Notes: generated from the letters alone by a model not told the origin. A DNA stretch of 64,000 bases from Betaproteobacteria bacterium (GCA_016716425.1 JADJWJ010000020.1:62001-126000), one strand, 5' to 3'. Shown: positions 28,113-36,831, counted from the first letter of the stretch. Numbers and translations are program-made.

Positions 28113-29003
28113 GTGACGCTTCCGCAACTCCGGTTCCACCGCGCGTGGCGCGCGCTTGCCGCGGCCGCGGCGCTCGCGTTCACGCTCGCAGGCTGCGGCC
28201 TGTTCCCCGAGGTCAAGGACGAGACGGCGAGCTGGTCGGCGGACCGGCTTTACCAGTCGGCGCACGAGGCGCTGGTGCAGGGCAATTATACGCGGGCGAC
28301 CAAGCTCTTCGAGCAGCTGGAGGCGCGCTTCCCGTACGGCCGGTACGCGCAGCAGGCGATCCTCGAGTCCGCGTACGCCAACTGGAAGGCGAACGAGACG
28401 GCCGCAGCCGTCGCCGCCGCCGACCGGTTCATCCGCACGTATCCGAACCACCCGAACGTCGACTACGCGTTCTACCTGAAGGGCCTCGTCCACTTCCGCG
28501 AGGACCAGGGAATCCTGGGTTACGTGTACGAGCTCGACCTCTCGGAGCGCGACCCGAAGGAGATGCGCGCCTCGTTCGCCGCGTTCAAGGAGCTGACGAC
28601 GCGCTTCCCGGACAGCCAGTACTACCAGGACTCGATCGCGCGGATGCGCTACCTGACCAACGCGATGGCGACCTACGAGGTCAACGTCGCGTCGTACTAC
28701 TACCGGCGCGGCGCGTTCGTCGCGGCGGCCAACCGCGCGCAGGGGGCGCTGGTGAACTTCCCGGAGACGCCCGCGAACGAGCGCGCACTCGCGATCCTGC
28801 GCAGCAGCTACCGCAACCTCGGGATCGCGCAGCTCGCCGACGACAGCGACCAGATCCTCGTGAAGACGTTTCCGGAAAGTCCGTACGTGACGGGCGCGCT
28901 CTTCACCCCGTGGTGGAAGTTCTGGGAGCGCGAGAAGGAGAGCTTCGGCGTCCAGGCCACCGGGCAGCTCGCCGACAAACCGTGGTGGAAGTTCTGGGAT
29001 TGA
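28113..29003 (+). CDS. bamD: Outer membrane protein assembly factor BamD
   Basis: 296-residue lipoprotein of the BAM complex, which folds beta-barrel proteins into the outer membrane. The signal peptide ends in the lipobox LAGC (Cys28). Tetratricopeptide-type repeats follow (YQSAHEALVQGNYTRATKLF, RFPYGRYAQQAILESAYANW, RMRYLTNAMATYEVNVASYY). The start is the GTG at 28113; the upstream ATG at 28090 is out of frame. The C-terminus carries a tail of about 35 residues with a WWKFW motif twice (TPWWKFWERE and KPWWKFWD at the very end), beyond the compact BamD core. Confidence 0.93.
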   Translation: MTLPQLRFHRAWRALAAAAALAFTLAGCGLFPEVKDETASWSADRLYQSAHEALVQGNYTRATKLFEQLEARFPYGRYAQQAILESAYANWKANETAAAVAAADRFIRTYPNHPNVDYAFYLKGLVHFREDQGILGYVYELDLSERDPKEMRASFAAFKELTTRFPDSQYYQDSIARMRYLTNAMATYEVNVASYYYRRGAFVAAANRAQGALVNFPETPANERALAILRSSYRNLGIAQLADDSDQILVKTFPESPYVTGALFTPWWKFWEREKESFGVQATGQLADKPWWKFWD

Positions 29004-29227
29004 CGAGGTCGGGCCCGGCGCGGGCCTGACGTCCCGTGGCGCGCCGGTGATGGGCTGACGCCTCCGGCTGCGGCCCCGGCGACGCGCAGTCGTCGCCGGG
29101 GCACCGATGGCTTCCCGGGCGGGTCGTGCACGGGCGGCGCGAGCGCCGGCGCAACGTCACCGCCTGCGTGCGCGCATCGGGCGGGCATCCGACCTGGGGA
29201 CCGCCATGGGCAGGGCTGGCGCCGGAG

Positions 29228-29602
29228 TCAGTCCTCGCGCCTGTGGCAGACCGCCTCGATGTTGTGCCCGTCCGGGCCGATGACGAAGGCCGCGTAGTAG
29301 TCTGCGTGATAGTGGGGTCGCAGGCCGGGTGCGCCGTTGTCTTTTCCGCCTGCCGCCAGGGCCGCTCGATGGAAGGCCTCCACCTGCTCGCGCGTGTCGG
29401 CGACGAACGCGATGTGAAGTGGGGCCGGCCTCTGCGTGGCCTGGTACAGGCACAACGAAGCGTCGCCCCTTCCGCAAAGTTCGATTCCGTACGACGGCTC
29501 ACCTTCGGAGCAGGCCGCCACTCCGAGCGGCGCGAGCGCCTTCAGGAAGAAGGCCTTGCTCGCCGCGTAGTCGCTGACGCCGATCTTGACATGGTCAAAC
29601 AT
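29228..29602 (-). CDS. VOC/glyoxalase superfamily protein
   Basis: 124-residue single VOC module pair: MFDHVKIGVSDYAAS at the start, LHIAFVADTREQVEAFHRAAL in the middle and the metal-ligand region FVIGPDGHNIEAVCH at the end. Ligand candidates are His4, the His of LHIAF and the Glu of HNIEAV. Such proteins include glyoxalases, isomerases and fosfomycin/bleomycin resistance proteins; this one resembles uncharacterised glyoxalase-like proteins. It belongs to a run of minus-strand accessory genes (29228-32837). Confidence 0.8.
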   Translation of the reverse strand: MFDHVKIGVSDYAASKAFFLKALAPLGVAACSEGEPSYGIELCGRGDASLCLYQATQRPAPLHIAFVADTREQVEAFHRAALAAGGKDNGAPGLRPHYHADYYAAFVIGPDGHNIEAVCHRRED

Positions 29603-29886
29603 GCTCGCTCCCGGATCGGGTGAGGCAGCGGGGGCCTGCCGGAAAATCCTCGGCAAACCGGTGTGGCGCGCGCGTCGGGTGTTGCCGGTGCCTGGCGACC
29701 GCAGGTTCGCTCTCTGCCGGTCGGCCTGCCGACCTGCAGCCGGTCGCGCCGGTGCGCGCCGCACAGCGCTTGCAGGAACCAGGTCGCGGGAGCCCGCGCC
29801 GAACGGGCGCATCGATCGCGCGGCGATCGGCGCCTGCGGCGGCGTGCAGCACCATCGGACACGTGCACCTGCCGGGCCGCCTGCGT

Positions 29887-30372
29887 TCAGCCACGAACGG
29901 CTGCCTCGATCGCGGCGATGTCGATCTTCCTCATCGTCATCATTGCGTCGAACGCCCGCTTCGCGGCGGACAGATCAGGGCTGGTGTACGCCTCGATCAA
30001 CGCAATGGGCGTAATCTGCCACGAGATGCCCCACCTGTCCTTGCACCAGCCGCACTCGCTTTCCCGGCCGCCGTTGCCGACGATCGCACTCCAGTAGCGA
30101 TCGGTCTCGGCCTGATCTTCGGTCGCGACCTGGAACGAGAACGCTTCATCGTGCTTGAACGCGGGCCCGCCGTTCAGCCCCAGGCAGGGAATGCCCATCA
30201 CAGTGAACTCGACGGTCAATACGTCCCCTTCCTTGCCCGAAGGAAAGTCGCCCGGTGCGCGATGCACCGCGCCGACGGACGAATCGGGAAAGGTCCTGGC
30301 GTAGAACCGCGCCGCCTCCTCGGCATCGCGGTCGAACCAAAGGCAGATCGTGTTCTTTGCGATCCTGGTCAT
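29887..30372 (-). CDS. PhnB/3-demethylubiquinone methyltransferase-like VOC protein
   Basis: 161 residues with the PhnB-like VOC pattern: NTICLWFDRDAEEAARFYARTFPDS, FTVMGIPCLGLNGGP, SFQVATEDQAETDRYW and CGWCKDRWGISWQITP. The family is often misnamed 3-demethylubiquinone methyltransferase; no SAM-binding motif is present. A real role is unknown. It sits alone with about 150-280 base gaps on both sides, typical of cassette-like accessory genes. Confidence 0.8.
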   Translation of the reverse strand: MTRIAKNTICLWFDRDAEEAARFYARTFPDSSVGAVHRAPGDFPSGKEGDVLTVEFTVMGIPCLGLNGGPAFKHDEAFSFQVATEDQAETDRYWSAIVGNGGRESECGWCKDRWGISWQITPIALIEAYTSPDLSAAKRAFDAMMTMRKIDIAAIEAAVRG

Positions 30373-30521
30373 GATGGTCCCCCTCGCAATTGGAAGCAGC
30401 GTCCGCGTCGGTCCCGGATGAAGTCGTTGCCCGTTCGGCGGCCCACGTCGCGGTCAACCGTCCGGCCCGGGACGGCAAGGCCGGCCCCGGTTGGTGGTCC
30501 GGTTGCGTCGCGCGCTGGACG

Positions 30522-31181
30522 TCATTGGCCTGGCTGTCGCGACAGGACTACGTGGGTGGCAAGTGGCGAAGCCTCGTGCCTGATGCATGCGTAACCCAGG
30601 GCAGGCAGGTCGATCCCCTCGAACAGTCGCTCTCCGGATCCGAGGAGGACTGGCGCAATGGCGACATGCATTTCATCGACCAGGCGCTGGCGAAGATACT
30701 GCTGGATGACGTTGACCCCGCCACCAAGACGAACGTCCTTTCCTTCGGCGGCTTCGCGGGCGCGAGCGAGCGCGGCGTGAATGCCATCCGTCACGAAGTG
30801 GAAGGTGGTTCCACCTCCCAGCGCGAGCGGCGCTCGTGCATGGTGGGTCAGCACGAACACGGGGACGTGATACACAGGGTTCTCTCCCCACCAACCGCGC
30901 CAGCTCTCGTCCGGCCAAGGCCCGCGGACGGGGCCGAACATGTTGCGACCGAGGATCCATGCGCCGATATTCCTGAAGCCTCGGGCAGCGTAGTCCTCGT
31001 CGATCCCTTCGGTCGATCCGCTCTCGCTGCCGAGCACCGCCTTCTGCAAGGTCCGCGTGGACCACGCCCAACCGTGAAGCGACGTGCCGCCCACCCCGAG
31101 CGGATGGTCGAGGTCCTGGCCGGGGCCGGCGCCGAAGCCGTCCAATGAAATCGTGAAACTCTCGACGCGAAGCTTGGACAT
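30522..31181 (-). CDS. Dihydrofolate reductase-like / RibD C-terminal domain protein
   Basis: 219 residues, RibD_C family. SFTISLDGFGAGPGQ opens the fold, then GAWILGRNMFGPVRGPW, VFVLTHHARAPLALGGGTTF and the NADPH-site segment VRLGGGVNVIQQYL, ending with LFEGIDLPALGY. Members are stand-alone deaminase/reductase-family proteins of mostly unknown substrate. The ATG at 31181 (MSKLRVES) matches family starts. It is accessory and monocistronic. Confidence 0.82.
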   Translation of the reverse strand: MSKLRVESFTISLDGFGAGPGQDLDHPLGVGGTSLHGWAWSTRTLQKAVLGSESGSTEGIDEDYAARGFRNIGAWILGRNMFGPVRGPWPDESWRGWWGENPVYHVPVFVLTHHARAPLALGGGTTFHFVTDGIHAALARAREAAEGKDVRLGGGVNVIQQYLRQRLVDEMHVAIAPVLLGSGERLFEGIDLPALGYACIRHEASPLATHVVLSRQPGQ

Positions 31182-31351
31182 GGTGCGTCCTGTTTGCGAG
31201 CCACCAAGGAGTGTTGCCCGTGACGATTGGCGCGACCAAGTCAACCGGCGCTGCCGGTTGGGCGCCGCCTCGCCGGACAGCGTACGGTTTGGCGCGTGGT
31301 CGGGCGTCCTCTCGGACTCCGCACTCCGCATTCGAGCGGCGCTCCCGATCG

Positions 31352-32335
31352 TCATTCCATGACGCGATCCGCGCGCTGCAGGATCGACTGCGGAATTCTG
31401 ATTCCCTGCGCTTTCGCGGCGCGCATGTTGATGGCGAGCCGCAGGCGCGTCGGCTGCTCGATCGCCAAGTCGCCCGCGTTGGCGCCCCTGAGGATGCGGT
31501 CGACGAAACGCGCGGCGCGCCGATAGTTGTCAAGAAGATCCGCCGCGTAACTCATGAGACCGCCGGCTTCGGTCATCTCCTCGAATGGGTAGATTACGGG
31601 AATCGAAAGCGATCCGGCGCCATTCACCAGATCGCGTCCGAGCGCAAAGATCATGGGTCCCGGAAGCACGATGAGTGCGGCGGGCCGGTCTTTCGCCAGT
31701 ACCGCGAAGATGCGATCGACATCCTCCCGCTTCGAAACATCGAAAATTCGCATTTGGAGACCGAGTGTCTGTGCATTGTCCGTGAGTTGATTGCGATAAC
31801 GCTCGCGCGAAAAGATCGTATTCGTTTCGAGTATGGCTGCTACGTGAGCGCCGCGCGGCACCAAGGCGCTCGCAAGTTCGAGCATCTTGATGGGCGTCGA
31901 CTCGTAGAATCCGGTCAGCCCGGTCAGATTGCCGCCGGGACGCGCCAGGCTGGTAACGAAACCCCATCCGACCGGATCGGCGCCCGTGGCCATGACGATG
32001 GGGATGGACCGCGTTGCCTTCCTGACCTCGGCGATGACGGGGTTTGCCGCCGTGAGGATTACATCGGGATTCGATGCAACGAGCTCTGCAGCAAGCGAAG
32101 GGACGCGCTCCATTCTGCCTTCCGCCCAGCGCGCCTCGATTGCCACGTTCCGTCCCTCGGTCCAGCCATGCTCCGCGAGTCCCATCCGGAACGCATCAAG
32201 GGCTCGGCCGTGCGTTGTCGGTGATCCTCCGAAGAGACAGCCGATACGCCGAACCTCTTGCCGCGGTTGGGCGAATGAGGACGTGGCAAATGCAGCAGCG
32301 GCGATGAGAAGCTGCCGGCGTCGTATGTGACTCAT
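31352..32335 (-). CDS. ABC-type substrate-binding protein (ABC_sub_bind/TrpX-like), orphan
   Basis: 327 residues. The signal (RRRQLLIAAAAFATSSFAQ) precedes the two-lobed fold: RRIGCLFGGSPT, GWTEGRNVAIEARWAEG, NPDVILTAANPVI, VGWGFVTSLARPGGNLTGLT. Relatives include tryptophan/tyrosine receptors, but no permease or ATPase is nearby. Codon usage is visibly less GC-rich than in the flanking core genes (many AAT, GAA and ATT codons), which suggests transfer. It begins 75 bases after an attC site, so it may be or have been a cassette neighbour. Confidence 0.82.
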   Translation of the reverse strand: MSHIRRRQLLIAAAAFATSSFAQPRQEVRRIGCLFGGSPTTHGRALDAFRMGLAEHGWTEGRNVAIEARWAEGRMERVPSLAAELVASNPDVILTAANPVIAEVRKATRSIPIVMATGADPVGWGFVTSLARPGGNLTGLTGFYESTPIKMLELASALVPRGAHVAAILETNTIFSRERYRNQLTDNAQTLGLQMRIFDVSKREDVDRIFAVLAKDRPAALIVLPGPMIFALGRDLVNGAGSLSIPVIYPFEEMTEAGGLMSYAADLLDNYRRAARFVDRILRGANAGDLAIEQPTRLRLAINMRAAKAQGIRIPQSILQRADRVME

Positions 32336-32409
32336 GGCTTCTTCGTCGAGTAGGTCAAGGCCGCGCCAGGCAAGTACCGGGTCGGTGGGGCTCCCGACGC
32401 GGGTGCGAC

Positions 32410-32473
32410 GCCCAACGCAAACGCTTTAGGGGTGCGCCGCTTGCGGCGCGTCCCCGGCAGCGCCTGGTTGGGC
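32410..32473 (-). mobile_element. Integron attC recombination site
   Basis: 64-bp imperfect palindrome bounded by GCCCAAC (32410-32416) and GTTGGGC (32467-32473), matching the RYYYAAC / GTTRRRY attC core sites. Inner arms pair as CGCT with AGCG and GGGG-GCGCC with GGCGC-CCCC, with unpaired bases and a short loop, as in folded attC sites. Read on the minus strand the left part, GCCCAACCAGGCGCTGC, is the common attC opening and directly follows the cupin gene, the expected place for its cassette site. No integrase gene is in the window. Confidence 0.7.
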
Positions 32474-32490
32474 GTATCCGCCGCCTTCCG

Positions 32491-32720
32491 GCCCGGGGGG
32501 GCGCGGGCGGGGGGGGCGCCGGGGGGGGGGGGGGCGGGGGGCCGGGCGCCCGGGGGCCCCGGGGGCCGGGGGGCCGCCCCCCCCGGGGGGCACCCCCCCC
32601 CCCCGGGGGCGGGGCGGCCGGGGCCCGGGGGCGGGGGGCGCCGGCCGGGGGGGGGGGGGGCCCCCCCGCCCCGCCGGGGGGCGGGGGGGCGGGGGGGGGG
32701 GGGGGGGGGCCCGGGGGGGC
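32491..32720. other. Poly-G/C low-complexity block, probable assembly artefact
   Basis: About 230 bases made almost wholly of G and C runs (up to about 18 G in a row, with a single A). It replaces the expected body of the cupin gene exactly. Even 70% GC DNA does not look like this; dark-cycle G calls or a failed consensus over a strong structure is the likely cause. Any translation across it is meaningless. Confidence 0.85.
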
Positions 32721-32837
32721 CGTAACGCGAGTGATTGTCAGACGGGTCGACGAGGAGTTCTCGGGAAACAACAGCTGGCGAGACGTTACCCCGGAGTTTG
32801 AGAACTCCCGGATCTGAGCCGCGCGTATCAGTTCCAT
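32721..32837 (-). pseudogene. Cupin-domain protein, N-terminus only (rest masked by poly-G block)
   Basis: The ATG at 32837 follows a strong AGGAGG (32843-32848). 39 codons read MELIRAAQIREFSNSG, VTSRQLLFPENSSS and TRLTITRVT, the opening of small single-domain cupins, whose next residues are normally APPG and a His-rich metal site. The sequence then enters the poly-G block. The block plus 20 bases to the attC site would fit the remaining 75-80 codons of a 110-120 residue cupin, so the gene is probably intact in the organism. Cupins of this kind are frequent integron cassettes. Confidence 0.65.
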
Positions 32838-33069
32838 CTCCGCCTCCTGTTACGGCACCGGATACCCGGCCACACGCGTGCGAACCACCGCCATGACGCC
32901 CAGCGAGATTTCGGTTGCGTTGGTGACGGATGCGTGGACAGGCTACGCCGCATGATCGGAACGCGTCAACGTCATGTCCCTGGCGGCGCGGGGAAAACGG
33001 CCGAGGCGCAACACGAAAGCGCCGGCATGCATGACGGCGCCGGGAAACCCCGGACCGGTCGCGGCGCTT
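32838..33069. other. Intergenic, no gene recognised
   Basis: About 230 bases between the cupin start and the helicase stop. A second attC or attI core site (GTTRRRY) was looked for upstream of the cupin and not found. Confidence 0.4.
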
Positions 33070-35082
33070 CTATCCGCCGCCGCACATTCCGGCCAGGAAC
33101 GCCACCGCCTCGCCTTCCTCGCGCGTCCTCCGCATCGGCGGCAGGCTCTGCCAGATCCGCCGGCCGTACGGCTTGTCGATGAGGCGCGGGTCGCAGATCG
33201 CGAGCACGCCGCGGTCGGTCTCCGTGCGGATCAGTCGCCCCGCGCCCTGCTTCAGCGCGATCACCGCCTGCGGCAGCTGCCAGTCCATGAACGGGTTGCC
33301 GCCCCCGGCGCGCAGGTGCTCGAGGCGCGCGGCCAGCAGCGGATCGTCGGGTGGGGCGAACGGCAGCTTGTCGATGACGACGAGCGACAGCGCATCGCCG
33401 GGCACGTCCACACCCTCCCAGAAACTCGCGCTGCCGAGCAGCACGGCGTTGCCGAGCTCGCGGAACCGCACGAGCAGTTCGGAACGCGAGCCGTCGCCCT
33501 GCACGAGCAGCGGAAACGCGTGGCCGTCGCGCGCGAAGGCGGCGGCGAGCCGCTCGCGCGCCTGCGCCAGCGCGCGCAGCGACGTGAACAGCAGGAACGC
33601 GCGCCCGCCGCTGGCCGCGACGAGCGGCAGCGCGGCGTCGACGACGGCGTCGGTGTGCGCGGGCGTGTTGGGCGCGGGCAGCCCGCGCGGCACGTACAGC
33701 AGCGCCTGCTCCGCATAGTCGAACGGGCTCTCCCACGCGCCGGTGGCGGCCGCTTCGAGCCCGAGCTGCGCCGTGTAGTGCGAGAAGTCGCGGCCCACGG
33801 CGAGCGTGGCGGACGTGAAGATCCAGGCGCGCGCGCTGCCTTCGACCTGCCGGCGCATCAGGGAGGCGACCGACAGCGGCGACGCCTGCAGCTGGAACCC
33901 GTGCGGCGTCACGTCGATCCACCGGATCCACGCCTGCACGTCCTCGGGCGAGTCGGGGATCGCGTCGGCGCCGTCGCGCCAGCGCGCGACCTGCCGCGCG
34001 GCGGCTTCCGCGCGATGCGCGACCTGCGCCAGCTCCTCACCGCGCTCGGCGAAGTGGCCCATCTCCGTCGCGAGCCGGTCGAGCGCCGCCGCGAGGCCGT
34101 CGAGCGCCGCGGCGAAGCCCTCGCGCGCCAGCGCGGCGTCGCGCGCGAGCTTGGCCGGCGTGTCGCCGGCGGCGAGGCGCAGGCGGCGGATCGCCGGCGC
34201 GAGCTCGGTGGCGGCGTCGGGCAGGCCGGGCACGTCGCGCGCGGCGGTGCGGGCGGTGACCTCCGCGTCGCGCGCGAGCTCGCCCAACTGGCCTGCCGTC
34301 ACCTGTTCTCCGAAGAACAGTGTCGCGGTGTCGGGCAACTGGTGCGCCTCGTCGAGGACCACCGTGTTGCAGTTGGGCAGCAGCTCCGACACGCCCTCGT
34401 CGCGCAGCATCACGTCGGCGAAGAACAGGTGGTGGTTGACCACGACGACGTCGGCGTCGAGCGCGTCGCGGCGCGCCTTCAGCACGAAGCAGTCGGCGTG
34501 GTGCGCGCAGTTCTGCCCGAGGCAGTTGTCGCGCGTCGACGTCACGAGCGGCCAGATCGTCGCATGCTCGGGAACATCGGCCAGCTCCGCGCGGTCGCCG
34601 CGCTGCGACGCGCGCGCGAACGCGACGATCTGCGGCAGGTGGCGGACGTCGTCGCGCGACGGCAGGCGGTCCTCGCGCGCCGCGCGCTCGAGGTGGTGAT
34701 GACAGACGTAGTTGGCGCGGCCCTTCAGCAGCGCGACCGTCACGGGCGCGGCCAGCGCGTCGCGCACCAGCGGCAGGTCGCGCTCGAAGAGCTGATCCTG
34801 CAGCGTCTTGGTGCCGGTGGAGACGATCACCTTGCCGCCGTACAGCAGCGCGGGGACGAGGTACGCGAAGGTCTTGCCGGTGCCGGTGCCGGCTTCGGCG
34901 ACGAGCTGGCCACGCTCGGCGATCGTCCGCGCGATCGCCTGTGCCATTGCGAGCTGCTGCGGGCGGAAGCGGAATCCGGGCAGCGACGTCGCCAGCGTGC
35001 CGCCGTCGCGGAAGATGGCGTCGAGCGCCGGGTCGTCGGCGGACGGCGCGCCGCCGAGGGCGGTCACCGCGGCGCCGGTCAC
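33070..35082 (-). CDS. DinG/YoaA family ATP-dependent DNA helicase
   Basis: 670-residue XPD-like superfamily 2 helicase, 5'-3' polarity by family. Walker A AGTGTGKT (64-71), four iron-sulphur cysteines (Cys127, 187, 192, 198 in CHHHL and CLGQNCAHHADC), DEAH box VVLDEAHQLPD (242-251), and late helicase motifs GSASFWEGVDVPG and QGAGRLIRTETDRG. It helps resolve R-loops and replication problems. The GTG at 35082 gives the family length; longer frames overlap the upstream gene. The two genes are 8 bases apart. Confidence 0.9.
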   Translation of the reverse strand: MTGAAVTALGGAPSADDPALDAIFRDGGTLATSLPGFRFRPQQLAMAQAIARTIAERGQLVAEAGTGTGKTFAYLVPALLYGGKVIVSTGTKTLQDQLFERDLPLVRDALAAPVTVALLKGRANYVCHHHLERAAREDRLPSRDDVRHLPQIVAFARASQRGDRAELADVPEHATIWPLVTSTRDNCLGQNCAHHADCFVLKARRDALDADVVVVNHHLFFADVMLRDEGVSELLPNCNTVVLDEAHQLPDTATLFFGEQVTAGQLGELARDAEVTARTAARDVPGLPDAATELAPAIRRLRLAAGDTPAKLARDAALAREGFAAALDGLAAALDRLATEMGHFAERGEELAQVAHRAEAAARQVARWRDGADAIPDSPEDVQAWIRWIDVTPHGFQLQASPLSVASLMRRQVEGSARAWIFTSATLAVGRDFSHYTAQLGLEAAATGAWESPFDYAEQALLYVPRGLPAPNTPAHTDAVVDAALPLVAASGGRAFLLFTSLRALAQARERLAAAFARDGHAFPLLVQGDGSRSELLVRFRELGNAVLLGSASFWEGVDVPGDALSLVVIDKLPFAPPDDPLLAARLEHLRAGGGNPFMDWQLPQAVIALKQGAGRLIRTETDRGVLAICDPRLIDKPYGRRIWQSLPPMRRTREEGEAVAFLAGMCGGG

Positions 35083-35090
35083 GACGGCGC

Positions 35091-35669
35091 TCAGTTCGCC
35101 TTGGCGGCGGTCTTCGCCTTCGGCCGGGCCTTCGGTGTCGCGGCGACGGCGGCTGCCGCCGCTTCCGGCGCCGTCGTGTACGCGACGCGCACGGCGTCGA
35201 TCTTCCACGACAGATCGTCGTACACCTGGATCACGCGGTCCTCGTAGGATTCGCGCGACTCCTTGCTGTCCCACTTCAGCGCGACCATCGCGTCGAGCCA
35301 GAACTGCTGCAGGTGGCGCAGGTTCTCCACCACGTCGCGCCAGGGGGTGGCTTCCTTCAGCGCCGCCTGGTACGGCCGCACGATGTTGATCTTCTGCTTG
35401 TCGACGCAGTACTCGCTCTTGGCGCCGTTGACGCCTTCCTGCGCGGCCGGCAGCCCGAACTCGATGATCTCGATGCTCTTGACGTGCCGGCACATCGTGT
35501 AGAGGTGGACCACGGCGTCGAGATAGCAGTCGAGGCCGGAGTCGGTGTTGTTCGGGCAGATGTAGTTGCTGCCCGGCTGGAACTTCGCCGAGTGGGACTG
35601 GCCGGCGGCCGGCGGTGCGGCCGCCAGCGCGGCGGCGGCCAGCAGGGTTGCGGTCAGGCGGAGGATCAT
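35091..35669 (-). CDS. Secreted conserved hypothetical protein with conserved cysteines
   Basis: 192 residues. A signal peptide (ILRLTATLLAAAALAAAPPAAG) is followed by CPNNTDSGLDCYLDAVVHLYTMCRH and KSIEIIEFG, GVNGAKSEYCVDKQK, then an amphipathic region and a Lys/Ala-rich tail (KARPKAKTAAKAN). Four cysteines suggest disulphides in the periplasm. Similar proteins occur in Betaproteobacteria next to dinG-type helicase genes; function is unknown. It is the first gene of a two-gene unit with the helicase. Confidence 0.8.
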   Translation of the reverse strand: MILRLTATLLAAAALAAAPPAAGQSHSAKFQPGSNYICPNNTDSGLDCYLDAVVHLYTMCRHVKSIEIIEFGLPAAQEGVNGAKSEYCVDKQKINIVRPYQAALKEATPWRDVVENLRHLQQFWLDAMVALKWDSKESRESYEDRVIQVYDDLSWKIDAVRVAYTTAPEAAAAAVAATPKARPKAKTAAKAN

Positions 35670-35819
35670 CGACAGCCTCGCGAATGAGTCGGAGCGAGCC
35701 GGAATGCTACCGCGCGAGGCGCGCGTCGGGGAAATCGGACTTAAGTTGTAGGGGCTTCGACGGGGGAACCAACAGCAGGTCCCTCGCTTCGCTCGGGATT
35801 GACCCGTAAGTGCTACGGG

Positions 35820-36560
35820 TCAAATCGTCACGCCGCCGGAAACCTCGATGACGGCCCCGTTGATGTAGGACGCCTCGTCGGACGCGAGCCACGCGTAGGT
35901 GTTCGCGATCTCCTCGGGCTTCGCGAGCCGGCCCATCGGCACGCGGTCCTCCATCATCCGCACGACCTTCTCCGGCATCGAGGCCAGGATCGGCGTCTCG
36001 ACGAACCCGGGGCAGATCGCGTTGGCGCGGATGCCCTTGCGGCCGAGTTCGCGCGCCCAGGTCTTCACCATGCCGATCACGCCGAACTTGGTCGCCGCGT
36101 AGTTGGTCTGGCCGAAATTGCCGTAGATGCCCACGATCGAGGACGCGTTGAGGATGCAGCCCGAATTCTGGGCGAGCATGATGTCGACGACCGCCTTCGT
36201 GCAGTTGTAGACGCCCTTCAGGTTGACGTCGATGACGCGGTCGAACTGGTCGTCGCTCATCTTCTTGAACTGCGCGTCCTGCACGATGCCGGCGTTGTTG
36301 ACCAGCGTGTCGATGCGGCCCCACTTGGCCATCACGCCGGCGACCATCGCCGCGATGCTGTCCTTGTCGGTGACGTCGACCCGGAATCCTGCGGCCTCGC
36401 CGCCCCCGGCCTCGACCAGCCCGACCGTCTCCCCGACGGCGTCGAGGTTGATGTCGCAGACCGCGACCCTGGCGCCCTCGTTGGCGAACTTCTGCGCCGT
36501 CGCGCGGCCGATGCCCTGCCCCGCGCCGGTGATGATCGAAACCTTTCCAGACAACCGCAT
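35820..36560 (-). CDS. SDR reductase of the FabG/PhaB type
   Basis: 246 residues, the classical FabG/PhaB length. TGAGQGIG (11-18), NNAG (88-91), catalytic Ser near 140-141 (NASSIVGIYG), YAATK (Tyr154, Lys158) and CPGFVETP are all intact, so it should be an active NAD(P)H-dependent 3-oxoacyl-ACP or acetoacetyl-CoA reductase. As an acetoacetyl-CoA reductase it could feed the PHA synthase at 23423, but it is not linked and other SDR substrates are possible. A sigma70-like promoter precedes it. Confidence 0.87.
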   Translation of the reverse strand: MRLSGKVSIITGAGQGIGRATAQKFANEGARVAVCDINLDAVGETVGLVEAGGGEAAGFRVDVTDKDSIAAMVAGVMAKWGRIDTLVNNAGIVQDAQFKKMSDDQFDRVIDVNLKGVYNCTKAVVDIMLAQNSGCILNASSIVGIYGNFGQTNYAATKFGVIGMVKTWARELGRKGIRANAICPGFVETPILASMPEKVVRMMEDRVPMGRLAKPEEIANTYAWLASDEASYINGAVIEVSGGVTI

Positions 36561-36623
36561 GGCGCTCCCCTCGTGTCCGTCCCCGGCGCGGCCGGCGTGG
36601 CCGCAGCCCGGGTAAACCTTCGA

Positions 36624-36652
36624 ACTATAGTCGCGGGTGGTGCAATGCACAA
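36624..36652 (-). promoter_or_regulatory. Promoter of the FabG/PhaB-type gene
   Basis: On the minus strand, TTGTGC (36652-36647), a 17-base spacer and TATAGT (36629-36624). The predicted start is near 36617, leaving a leader of about 57 bases to the ATG at 36560. Confidence 0.55.
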
Positions 36653-36831
36653 GGGTGGGGCGCGCGACCGCGGAGCGGCCGTGTGTCAGCGATCACTTAC
36701 ATGAAAAACATATGCAAAACAGTGGTTTGCAGTCGATGACCGACTCTCGGCACGGGTGACCGAACGTCGACGCACGGGCCGCGGGCGCCGCAGTGTTTGC
36801 TGCGCCCCGCGCCGGGGGGCGCCGCAGTGCG
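36653..36831. other. Intergenic with an AT-rich island
   Basis: Between the recJ stop and the FabG-type promoter. 36697-36730 (ACATGAAAAACATATGCAAA region) is the most AT-rich stretch of the neighbourhood. No gene is recognised. Confidence 0.4.

Noticed and set aside
31237..31263. Possible second attC site with a GTTGGGC core
   Set aside because: The hairpin GTCAACCGGCGCTGCCGG... is only about 27 bases long and the partner core deviates from RYYYAAC, too short and imperfect for attC.
32355..32720. Gly/Pro-rich protein encoded by the poly-G block
   Set aside because: The block is a sequence artefact; translations in any frame are homopolymer noise.
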